This document shows, one piece after another, positions 1-5,604 of a stretch of 5,604 nt of DNA. Location of the stretch: contig CALLXZ010000386.1 in assembly GCA_937875605.1 (NCBI GenBank), positions 1 through 5,604 on the forward strand, given 5' to 3'. Position 1 is the first letter of the stretch, and each line of letters opens with the position of its first letter. The notes beneath the pieces are model-generated. The model saw only the letters and a list, made by a program, of their open reading frames with translations. It ran no database searches and had not been told where the DNA came from. Made by a program: the position numbers and the translations under genes. Source of the stretch: an uncultured Moheibacter sp. Lineage in GTDB: Bacteria > Bacteroidota > Bacteroidia > Flavobacteriales > Weeksellaceae.

Positions 1-140
1 ATATGAATTTATCAACCAAAGAAATTTCTCTACTTCTCAATATCACTGTGGAAGCCTGTCGTAAGCGAAAAGAACGAATTATCAAAAAAATGAATCTCAC
101 AGAAGATGATGATTTATACAGCTATCTATCAGTTGTTTAA
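1..140 (+). CDS. 3' end of a helix-turn-helix (LuxR/GerE-like) transcriptional regulator, partial at the window start
   Basis: An open frame enters from the left edge and stops with TAA at 138-140. Its last 45 codons, beginning at the in-frame ATG at position 3, read as a helix-turn-helix: NLSTKEISLLLNIT is the first helix and turn, EACRKRKERIIKKM is the recognition helix, and an acidic tail ends in YLSVV. This resembles the C-terminal DNA-binding domain of Bacteroidota regulators that carry tetratricopeptide or sensor domains upstream, where the usual pattern is LSxKEIAxLLNIS followed by a basic helix ending in RKKLxL. The ATG at position 3 is probably an internal methionine, because the domain normally has another helix before it and the frame stays open to the edge. 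The sensory part, and so the signal and targets, lies outside the window. Assignment to a DNA-binding domain is fairly safe; the exact family is inferred from a short tail. Confidence 0.65.
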   Translation, partial: MNLSTKEISLLLNITVEACRKRKERIIKKMNLTEDDDLYSYLSVV

Positions 141-193
141 ATAAAATGTCACGCTTTTTCTGACCGCTGGTCGTGTTATTTCCGACGAAAATT

Positions 194-223
194 TTTGCAT
201 TGAAAATCATTGTTCCGAATTTG
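194..223 (+). promoter_or_regulatory. Weak candidate Bacteroidota-type promoter for the T9SS protein gene
   Basis: TTTG at 194-197 is followed after 18 bases by CGAATTTG at 216-223. The Bacteroidota consensus is TTTG or TTG near -33 and TAnnTTTG near -7, spaced about 17-21 bases. Here the TTTG halves match and the TA of the -7 element does not. Transcription would begin near 228-230 and leave a leader of roughly 22 bases before the ATG at 252. In AT-rich DNA such matches arise by chance, so this is only a candidate. The rest of the 141-251 gap shows no open reading frame of note and no convincing terminator. Confidence 0.25.
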
Positions 224-251
224 CGGATATAAAAATTTACACCACATTCAC

Positions 252-311
252 ATGAGAAAAATTACACTTTTAATGTTGCTTAATTGTTGCTGTATTTCAC
301 TTTTGTTTGGA
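252..311 (+). other. Signal peptide coding segment with a glutamine after the cleavage site
   Basis: The first 20 residues have a short basic start (M-R-K), a hydrophobic core and end in LLFG, followed by Q21-F-E. Bacteroidota signal peptidase I substrates often have glutamine at the first mature position, which can cyclise to pyroglutamate (the 'Q-rule'). The cysteines at residues 12-14 lie inside the core and the preceding LLN does not fit a lipobox, so lipoprotein processing is unlikely. Confidence 0.75.
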
Positions 312-2594
312 CAATTCGAAGTAATCGGATCCAAAGAATACGGAAGAATCTTTGGCGTTACTTACGACAAAACAACTGAGAACAAATTATATGCAATCAC
401 GCTGGGAAATCATATTTTGAGCTCCACGGATAACGGACAAAACTGGGATATTTTTTATTCTATCCAAGATGGTTATTTTAACAAAGTAGAAAATAATTTA
501 AAGAATTACGGAAACGACAAATTGACTTTTGCGATGCGTGGAACCGGAACCACTGCCCGCACTGTAAATATTTTAAACATTACAACGAAGCAAATTGAAA
601 ATCGATACACGACTCCCAATCCTAATCCTGGTGGAGTAGGTGATTGTTGGGTTTCTTCTTACTCAATTTATCCTTCAGATTCCAATTATGCAATATTGTC
701 GATCGGTTATCCGAAGCCAGACGGCATTGGAGGCGCAGAGATGACTTATTATACTACCGATGGCGGACAAAACTGGAATATCATTTATAATTCCCTCGAT
801 AATTTAGACATCATCCCTGGGCAAGTTGCGATTCATCCGACTAATCCGCAAAAATTATACATTCCTCGTGGAAATGGAACCACAGACATAGATGGTGGAA
901 TATTGATTTCAGAAGATGGAGGTCAAAATTGGGAAGAAAAATTAGAAGGAATTATTTTAAATCCTATTGCTTTCAATCCTAATAATCCTGACGAAATTTG
1001 GCTGGGAACCGGAATCAGCTTTGGACAAGTTCCGGAAGGTTTATATAAGTCAACGGATAGCGGTGATACTTGGAATGAAGTAGTAATTCCCTGGACAGAT
1101 TATTTATTAGACTGCATCAATGTAATTCAATTCAATCCATCTAATCCTTTGAATATGATTGTCTTGGAAGACAATGAAGTAGCAATTTCCAATGATGGCG
1201 GTACAACTTGGGATGTTCATGTTTATGAAAATGCTTTGGATGTTCCGGAAGAATATTCTTACGGTTTAGATGCTTCGTTCAATCCGTTTAACGAAAATGA
1301 AATTTTCATTTCCGCGAACTATTATCCAATGTTTTCAACCAACAAAGGGGAAACAATGACACGAGTAAAAACTCAATATTTCGTAGCAGGTGGAAGTATG
1401 AATTATTTCGACAACGGAACAGAACAGCATTTGTATTATGGTGTTCAAAATGGCTTTGCTCATAGAAATTTACAAAGTTCAGAAGAAAACGGTTATGACA
1501 TCATGCCATTGAATTTTGTTACCAATAATTCAGGCACAGGAGTGATTCCAGATGTAGAAATCGCAGGAAGAGTTTATACTTTTTCAGGAGGTTTTATGGG
1601 TTCAAGTCTCAAAATGAGTAACAATCATGGAGCGGATCCAATAGAAATTTATTCTACATTCTCAAATAATTGGCACGACGTAAAATCTTTGCCGGGTAAC
1701 AACAACAAAATTTGGGCATCGTTTTCTTCATTCGGAGAAAATCCTGAAATCTATGAAATCGATTTTTCTGATTTAGAAAACATTCAGTCCAGTCCGATCA
1801 CATTACCAAACTCTATGGGAAATGTAACTGGATTTCATTTCGGAACCGATGCAAATACAGCAGTTACAGTAAAAGGAAGCCGTGTTCACAAAACGACAAA
1901 TGGCGGAACTTCCTGGACAGAAATCAGCAACGGGCTTTCAACACTTGATGTTAACGATGATATAATTTTCAAATTAGCAGAAAATCCATTGAACGCAACC
2001 CAAATGTCAATTTCCTCAAATAAAGGAATTTACACAACTATTGACGGTGGCGAAAACTGGACGAGAATCAACAATATTTGGGCGCACAACGTAAAACATT
2101 CGACAGTTATAGACGGACACATTCTGGTTGCGACACATGATTCGCAAGACACAACTTTCGCATTGAGATATTCAAAAGACAACGGTCAGACCTGGACAGA
2201 AATTGCAGATGAAGAAGTTATGTATCTAAGCTCTACAAACGTTCTTGGATCAACTGATTTTCATTTTTATGACGAATTTGTAGATGTTTATGTGACGACT
2301 TCAGGTTTGGGAGTAATTAAGTTCACGATTGATTTAACAACTTTAAAAGTGATTGATTCTGATTTATTGGCTAAAAATTCAACGGTAATTTATCCAAATC
2401 CTGCAACCGATGTTGTAAATATCGAAAGCAAAGAAAATCTAACTTCAGTAGAAATCATCGGACTCTCCGGTCAGAAATTATTGAATTCAAATTCGAAGAA
2501 AATCAATGTTTCTCATTTGAACAAAGGAATTTACATCGTAAAAATTCTTCTTCAAAACGGAAAAACAGAAACACATAAATTGATTAAAAAGTAA
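252..2594 (+). CDS. Secreted Asp-box (BNR/VPS10-like) beta-propeller protein with T9SS C-terminal sorting domain
   Basis: This 780-residue protein is built for export through the Sec system and then the type IX secretion system. Residues 1-20 are a signal peptide (MRKI followed by a hydrophobic core with three adjacent cysteines, ending LLFG), probably cleaved before Gln21. Residues about 57-648 carry nine Asp-box motifs of the form S/T-x-D-x-G-x-x-W, for example STDNGQNW, TTDGGQNW, SEDGGQNW and SKDNGQTW. Strands of the type FNPxNPxxI precede many of them, as in blades of sortilin/VPS10, xyloglucanase and sialidase propellers. Residues about 708-780 form a type-A sorting tail with YPNPATD, LSGQKLL, GIYIVKI and a final KLIKK. 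The frame extends upstream to a TTG at 210, but the ATG at 252 gives a proper signal peptide and is preferred. No sialidase F/YRIP motif or catalytic set is visible, so an enzyme role cannot be claimed; binding or adhesion at the surface is as likely. A dedicated terminator follows the gene. Confidence 0.9.
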   Translation: MRKITLLMLLNCCCISLLFGQFEVIGSKEYGRIFGVTYDKTTENKLYAITLGNHILSSTDNGQNWDIFYSIQDGYFNKVENNLKNYGNDKLTFAMRGTGTTARTVNILNITTKQIENRYTTPNPNPGGVGDCWVSSYSIYPSDSNYAILSIGYPKPDGIGGAEMTYYTTDGGQNWNIIYNSLDNLDIIPGQVAIHPTNPQKLYIPRGNGTTDIDGGILISEDGGQNWEEKLEGIILNPIAFNPNNPDEIWLGTGISFGQVPEGLYKSTDSGDTWNEVVIPWTDYLLDCINVIQFNPSNPLNMIVLEDNEVAISNDGGTTWDVHVYENALDVPEEYSYGLDASFNPFNENEIFISANYYPMFSTNKGETMTRVKTQYFVAGGSMNYFDNGTEQHLYYGVQNGFAHRNLQSSEENGYDIMPLNFVTNNSGTGVIPDVEIAGRVYTFSGGFMGSSLKMSNNHGADPIEIYSTFSNNWHDVKSLPGNNNKIWASFSSFGENPEIYEIDFSDLENIQSSPITLPNSMGNVTGFHFGTDANTAVTVKGSRVHKTTNGGTSWTEISNGLSTLDVNDDIIFKLAENPLNATQMSISSNKGIYTTIDGGENWTRINNIWAHNVKHSTVIDGHILVATHDSQDTTFALRYSKDNGQTWTEIADEEVMYLSSTNVLGSTDFHFYDEFVDVYVTTSGLGVIKFTIDLTTLKVIDSDLLAKNSTVIYPNPATDVVNIESKENLTSVEIIGLSGQKLLNSNSKKINVSHLNKGIYIVKILLQNGKTETHKLIKK
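420..2195 (+). repeat. Array of about nine Asp-box (BNR) protein repeats
   Basis: Asp-boxes fall at residues 57-65, 167-175, 219-227, 266-274, 312-320, 361-369 (degenerate: Asn for Asp and Met for Trp), 547-555 (Asn for Asp), 595-603 and 640-648 of the 780-residue protein. They cluster in two groups of six and three, with a gap of about 180 residues in between. Several are preceded by an N-P-x-N-P strand motif at residues about 193-205, 240-252, 293-305, 342-354 and 576-588. At DNA level the first two boxes share the 13-mer CGGACAAAACTGG at 434-446 and 764-776. The repeats mark blade hairpins of a beta-propeller. Confidence 0.85.
2373..2591 (+). other. T9SS type-A C-terminal sorting domain (Por_Secre_tail)
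   Basis: The last 73 residues have the signature order of the family: YPNPATDVVNI, then a strand pair around VEIIGLSGQKLL, then INVSHLNKGIYIVKI and a lysine-rich end. In T9SS cargo this immunoglobulin-like domain is recognised by the outer-membrane translocon and is usually removed when the protein is released or attached to the surface. It matches the common TIGR04183 type closely, so the assignment is firm even though the passenger's function is unknown. Confidence 0.93.
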
Positions 2595-2612
2595 TTTAAA
2601 TAAAATGAAAAG

Positions 2613-2642
2613 ATGTCCGGCAAAAATTGTCGGGCATTTTTT
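2613..2642 (+). terminator. Intrinsic terminator between convergent genes, probably working in both directions
   Basis: ATGTCCGGCAA at 2613-2623 pairs with TTGTCGGGCAT at 2627-2637 over 11 base pairs, two of them G-T, with a loop of three A. Six T follow at 2637-2642. It lies 18 bases after the stop of the T9SS gene. On the opposite strand the same hairpin follows the stop codon of the DUF2797 gene, but the T-run there is poorer (CTTTTCATTTTA), so termination of that transcript is probably weaker. The T-run overlaps the minus-strand stop codon at 2641-2643. Confidence 0.85.
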
Positions 2643-3432
2643 ATAGCTCAAATTTCACATAAAAACCTTCGTGCCCACGCACATTCCAAACAGTACCATC
2701 TTCAAATATCAAATATTGACCTTTTATACCGACGAGTGTTCCTTCAAACTCTTTTTGTTTGGCTAAGTTCAAAGATTTTATTTTTTCGGGATAGTGCAAA
2801 ACCGGATATTCAAACGTATAAACCGAATCATCTGCCAAATAAAATTTAGATTCCTCTTCCGGAATGTAGATTTTAAATAAATCTTTTTGTTGGATTAAAT
2901 CAATTTCCGGAACATCATTTTTGAGCATTTTCTGGTAATTCGTTTTGTCCGAAACCTGATTTTTCAGCGCAACTTCGATCATTCCCGCTTCATACCGATT
3001 ATCGGTTTTTGCCAAAATGGTCGCATATGATGCACCCTGATCGATCCATCTTGTAGGAATTTGTGCTGATCTTGTCACACCCACTTTCAAATCTGAAGAA
3101 ACCGCCAAATACACAATATGTGGCTGCAATTCAAATTTCCTTTCCCATTCCAAATCTCGCTGTTCGATCCCCAAATGTGCAGTAGAAAGTTCAGGACGGA
3201 TGATACTGTCATTGGCTTCGGGAAGCGTAAAAAAACAATTTTTGCAGTAACCCATACGGTAGATCTCCTTGTCCAGACCACAACCCAAACATTCGTTATG
3301 GTCGTGATAAAATCTCATTTTTTTACCCAATTGCTGGTTGACATCCAAATAATCATCCTTCAAATTCAAATAATAGCGAATCGGCTTAGTATTTTCTGAA
3401 ATCATCTTGCGAATCTGTCCTTCAAAAATCAT
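2641..3432 (-). CDS. DUF2797 family protein with zinc-ribbon cysteines and a GIY-YIG-like core
   Basis: This 263-residue protein matches the DUF2797 family over its full length; its biochemical role is not established. Starting from ATG at 3432 it begins MIFEGQIRKM, the usual family start. A CxxC pair (C48, C51) and a second pair (C63, C66, in GYCKNCF) look like a four-cysteine zinc site. Residues 105-134 hold the most conserved block: PHIVYLA, then LKVGVTR, then PTRWIDQGA, followed by MIE at 151-153. The C-terminal part has YPVLHYP (209-215) and GIKGQYLIFEDG (235-246). The frame is open upstream to a GTG at 3477, but that would add 15 hydrophobic residues and overlap the divergent GH3 gene, so ATG 3432 is preferred. 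The extra cysteines found in some family members after the zinc site are replaced by Ala, Ser or Glu here, which I recall as usual for flavobacterial versions. The protein is probably cytoplasmic, with no signal peptide or membrane segment. Confidence 0.88.
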   Translation of the reverse strand: MIFEGQIRKMISENTKPIRYYLNLKDDYLDVNQQLGKKMRFYHDHNECLGCGLDKEIYRMGYCKNCFFTLPEANDSIIRPELSTAHLGIEQRDLEWERKFELQPHIVYLAVSSDLKVGVTRSAQIPTRWIDQGASYATILAKTDNRYEAGMIEVALKNQVSDKTNYQKMLKNDVPEIDLIQQKDLFKIYIPEEESKFYLADDSVYTFEYPVLHYPEKIKSLNLAKQKEFEGTLVGIKGQYLIFEDGTVWNVRGHEGFYVKFEL

Positions 3433-3441
3433 TGTTTTCCG

Positions 3442-3449
3442 TAAATTTG
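3442..3449 (+). promoter_or_regulatory. -7 element (TAAATTTG) for the GH3-ppc operon
   Basis: TAAATTTG is a perfect match to the Bacteroidota -7 consensus TAnnTTTG and lies 18 bases before the GH3 ATG. This implies a start of transcription near 3455 and a leader of about 12 bases. No good TTG sits at the expected -33 place; TTC at 3421-3423 is the nearest. The position in a 35-bp gap between divergent genes supports a real promoter. Confidence 0.5.
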
Positions 3450-3452
3450 CTA

Positions 3453-3479
3453 TAAATGTAAGAAAATATGCCGGCACAA
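3453..3479 (-). promoter_or_regulatory. Candidate divergent promoter for the DUF2797 gene
   Basis: Read on the minus strand, TTG (3479-3477) is followed after 16 bases by TACATTTA (3460-3453), one base away from TAnnTTTG. Transcription would begin near 3447, giving a leader of about 15 bases before ATG 3432. The -33 part lies inside the first codons of the GH3 gene. The spacing is slightly short and the last base of the -7 box differs, so this is a moderate candidate. Confidence 0.35.
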
Positions 3480-4985
3480 GGATTGGTGAATAAAGTGATG
3501 GAGTTGCTGATGAGCAAAAGAATCAGACAAATTGAAAATTTCATAAAAAATCCGATTGAGACTCAGGAAAATATTTTATTTAATAATCTATCAATTGCCC
3601 GAAATACGGAATACGGGGAACTTTACGGATTCAAAGAAATCGATTCTGTCCGAGAATTTCAATCGCATATTCCCTTAGTGAAATATGAGGATTTTGAGCC
3701 TTACATAGAAAAAGCGCGAAAAGGTCAGGCAGATGTTTTTTGGAAAGGAAAAATCAAATGGTTCGCTAAATCTTCCGGAACGACCAATGCCAAAAGCAAA
3801 TTTATCCCGATGAGTGAGCAATCACTCGAAGAATGTCATTACACCGCAGGAAAAATGATGTTTGCCATTTACCTGAATAATCATCCCGATACCGAAATTT
3901 TTAAAAACAAAAATCTACGATTGGGTGGAAGCAGTGAAATGTATCAGAAATACGATACGCTTTTTGGAGATTTATCGGCGATTTTGATCGATAACCTACC
4001 GTTTTATGCCGAATTGCGGAATACACCAAACAAACAGATTTCGCTAATGAGCGAATGGGAATCTAAAATGAAAGCCATTTCCCAAGCGGTCATACAGGAA
4101 GATATCGGCTGTTTGACAGGCGTTCCATCCTGGATGTTGGTTTTGTTGAACCATATTTTGGCAGAAACCGGAAAAGAAAAGTTAGATGAAGTTTGGCCGA
4201 TGCTCGAAGTCTTTTTCCATGGAGGAATCAGTTTTAAACCTTACGAAGAAAACTATCGGAATCTGACCCATAAAAAATTGAATTTCTACGAAATTTACAA
4301 TGCTTCCGAAGGATTTTTCGGGATTCAGGATCAAAGTGATTCAAAAGATATGTTACTTCTTTTGGACAATGGGATTTTTTATGAATTCATCCCGATGGAA
4401 GAATTCGAATCCGATCATCCAAAAGTTGTACAATTACAAGATGTTGAAATCGGGAAGAATTATGCCATCGTTATCACGACCAATGGCGGGCTTTGGCGTT
4501 ACATCATCGGGGATACCGTAAAATTCACCTCAAAAGATCCTTTCCGAATTGTCGTTTCCGGGCGCACAAAACATTTTATAAATGCATTTGGAGAGGAATT
4601 AATCATCGAAAATGCGGAAGAAGGATTGAAAAGGACTTGTCAGCAAACAGGTGCAATTATCAAAGAATTTACAGCGGCTCCGATTTATATGGAAGGCAAC
4701 GAAAAAGGAGCGCACGAATGGTTAATCGAATTTGAAAAAATGCCTGAAAACACAGAAGATTTTGCTGAAATTTTGGATAAAAATTTGCAGGAATTGAATT
4801 CGGATTATGAGGCAAAACGGTATAAAAATATCACGCTAAACCGATTGAAATTACACATAGCCCGTGAAAGTTTATTCTTTGAATGGATGAAATCGCGCGG
4901 AAAATTGGGCGGACAACATAAAGTTCCTCGTTTAGCCAATTCGAGAGAATTTTTAGAACCCCTTTTAGAAATGAATCACTCATGA
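3468..4985 (+). CDS. GH3 auxin-responsive promoter family protein (acyl-adenylating amido synthetase-like)
   Basis: This 505-residue protein belongs to the GH3 family, a branch of the ANL superfamily of adenylate-forming enzymes. Plant GH3 proteins activate a carboxylic acid such as jasmonate or indole-acetate with ATP and join it to an amino acid; the substrate of bacterial members is unknown. Visible motifs, in order, are the ATP-binding loop SSGTTNAKSKFIP (102-114), YNASEGFFG (277-285), GLWRYIIGD (341-349) with the ATP-ribose-type Asp at 349, and the hinge region GRTKHFINAFGEE (365-377). The C-terminal small domain contains SDYEAKRYKNITL (445-457) and GKLGGQHKVPRL (478-489). All core motifs are intact, so the enzyme is probably active in the cytoplasm. 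The length is normal for Bacteroidota members. The ATG at 3468 lies just after a good -7 element; later Mets at residues 11 and 15 are less likely because the N-terminal helix starts before them. Its stop overlaps the ppc start. Confidence 0.92.
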   Translation: MPAQGLVNKVMELLMSKRIRQIENFIKNPIETQENILFNNLSIARNTEYGELYGFKEIDSVREFQSHIPLVKYEDFEPYIEKARKGQADVFWKGKIKWFAKSSGTTNAKSKFIPMSEQSLEECHYTAGKMMFAIYLNNHPDTEIFKNKNLRLGGSSEMYQKYDTLFGDLSAILIDNLPFYAELRNTPNKQISLMSEWESKMKAISQAVIQEDIGCLTGVPSWMLVLLNHILAETGKEKLDEVWPMLEVFFHGGISFKPYEENYRNLTHKKLNFYEIYNASEGFFGIQDQSDSKDMLLLLDNGIFYEFIPMEEFESDHPKVVQLQDVEIGKNYAIVITTNGGLWRYIIGDTVKFTSKDPFRIVVSGRTKHFINAFGEELIIENAEEGLKRTCQQTGAIIKEFTAAPIYMEGNEKGAHEWLIEFEKMPENTEDFAEILDKNLQELNSDYEAKRYKNITLNRLKLHIARESLFFEWMKSRGKLGGQHKVPRLANSREFLEPLLEMNHS

Positions 4986-5604
4986 ACGCTGATCAATCCA
5001 TCCGGAAATACCACCAGATTGTAGAAAATAAATACCAGATTTACAACAGCCTTTTCATGAACTTGCCCTATGATAAAATGTTGAATATAGGTGCATTGAT
5101 TCCGTTTTTGTATCAGGAAAGTGAGAAAGGATTTCCGGCAAATCAAACGCCGATTGAAATCATCGAATCCTTTTTCAAACGCCACACCGATATTTCGGAC
5201 GAAAACGAAAAAATTGATTTACTGTTTAGAATTATACAATATATTGAACGTCAAGTAGTTTTGTTTGACAGTATCGAGGATGCTGCTTTTAGCAGTTTTT
5301 ACGGAAAAACCGACGAAGGAACGATTGAAAATCTATACCAAATTGCCAAACAACAAGATAAATTAGAAGAAGTTCGGAAGAAACTGGAAGATTATGCCGT
5401 ACGAATTGTGTTTACGGCGCATCCAACGCAGTTTTATCCAAATAATGTTTTGCACATCATTCAGGATTTACGCAATGCGGTTCGGGAAGATTCGGTTATT
5501 GAAATCGATTTGCTTTTGCAGCAATTAGGTAAAACGCCGTTTATCAACGATGTAAAACCGACACCTTATGACGAGGCGATGAGCATTATTTATTATCTAC
5601 GAAA
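4982..5604 (+). CDS. ppc: Phosphoenolpyruvate carboxylase, N-terminal part (cut by the window end)
   Basis: The frame starts with ATG at 4982 and runs to the edge with 207 complete codons and no stop, about a quarter of a usual PEP carboxylase of 850-900 residues. The enzyme adds bicarbonate to phosphoenolpyruvate to make oxaloacetate, which refills the TCA cycle. Diagnostic features are YNSLFMNLPYDKM near residues 21-33, IQYIERQVVLFDSIEDAAF at 85-103, and VFTAHPTQFYP at 143-153, whose His147 is the conserved catalytic histidine of the TAHPT motif. Most bacterial enzymes have TAHPTE; Gln in the last place is, as I recall, the flavobacterial form. The second catalytic motifs and the allosteric region lie beyond the window. 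The start codon sits within the GH3 stop (ATGA), which indicates one transcript and coupled translation. Confidence 0.93.
   Translation, partial: MNADQSIRKYHQIVENKYQIYNSLFMNLPYDKMLNIGALIPFLYQESEKGFPANQTPIEIIESFFKRHTDISDENEKIDLLFRIIQYIERQVVLFDSIEDAAFSSFYGKTDEGTIENLYQIAKQQDKLEEVRKKLEDYAVRIVFTAHPTQFYPNNVLHIIQDLRNAVREDSVIEIDLLLQQLGKTPFINDVKPTPYDEAMSIIYYLR

Noticed and set aside
151..180. Possible terminator after the first gene (GACC-GCT-GGTC stem at 162-172)
   Set aside because: The stem has only four perfect pairs and no T-run follows it, so it does not qualify as an intrinsic terminator.
210..251. N-terminal extension of the T9SS protein from a TTG start at 210
   Set aside because: The extra 14 residues place polar and histidine-rich sequence before the signal peptide. 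The ATG at 252 gives a normal Sec signal.
2613..2849. Plus-strand reading frame of 78 residues over the terminator and the DUF2797 3' end
   Set aside because: It begins inside the terminator hairpin, lies antisense to a well-supported gene, and its product resembles nothing.
3118..3399. Plus-strand reading frame of 93 residues antisense to DUF2797
   Set aside because: Shadow of the conserved minus-strand gene, with no ribosome site and no family resemblance.
3469..3476. TGCCGGCA palindrome as an operator
   Set aside because: It lies within the GH3 start codons, is only eight bases long, and no second copy is present; coding constraint or chance explains it.
3433..3477. N-terminal extension of the DUF2797 protein from a GTG at 3477
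   Set aside because: It would cross the divergent promoter and overlap the GH3 start. The family typically begins at MxFEGxxRKM, which matches ATG 3432.
4300..4735. Two overlapping alternate-frame plus-strand frames inside the GH3 gene
   Set aside because: Both are out-of-frame shadows of a gene whose motifs are intact in the main frame.
4976..5185. Minus-strand frame of 69 residues over the ppc start
   Set aside because: It is antisense to the clearly coding N-terminus of PEP carboxylase.

Overview
The window looks like AT-rich chromosomal DNA from a member of the Bacteroidota, most likely class Flavobacteriia (Weeksellaceae/Flavobacteriaceae type). Four things support this: a secreted protein with a type IX secretion (T9SS) C-terminal sorting domain; a bacterial GH3-family protein and a DUF2797 protein of the flavobacterial kind; a PEP carboxylase with the variant TAHPTQFYP motif; and start codons without clear Shine-Dalgarno sites plus TAnnTTTG-like promoter elements. 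I see no mobile element, phage gene, tRNA, rRNA or CRISPR array.

Layout from left to right. (1) Positions 1-140 hold the 3' end of a gene whose last 45 codons read like the C-terminal LuxR/GerE-type helix-turn-helix of a Bacteroidota regulator. (2) Positions 141-251 are a short intergenic gap with a weak promoter candidate. (3) Positions 252-2594 encode a 780-residue exported protein: signal peptide, about nine Asp-box (BNR) repeats indicating a beta-propeller of the VPS10/sortilin/sialidase-like fold, and a T9SS sorting tail. (4) Positions 2595-2640 separate convergent genes and contain a strong hairpin with a T-run. (5) Positions 2641-3432 on the minus strand encode a DUF2797 zinc-ribbon protein. 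(6) Positions 3433-3467 are a 35-bp divergent promoter region. (7) Positions 3468-4985 encode a GH3-family acyl-adenylating enzyme. (8) From 4982 to the window edge lies the first quarter of ppc, PEP carboxylase, overlapping the GH3 stop codon by the four bases ATGA.

The GH3 and ppc genes almost certainly form a translationally coupled operon, with DUF2797 transcribed divergently from the same short promoter region. The T9SS protein is an independent unit. The most interesting point is the coupling of a bacterial GH3 homologue, whose substrate is unknown, to an anaplerotic enzyme that makes oxaloacetate, the precursor of aspartate. Most of the window otherwise looks like ordinary flavobacterial chromosome, and I see no clear sign of a new defence or mobile system.
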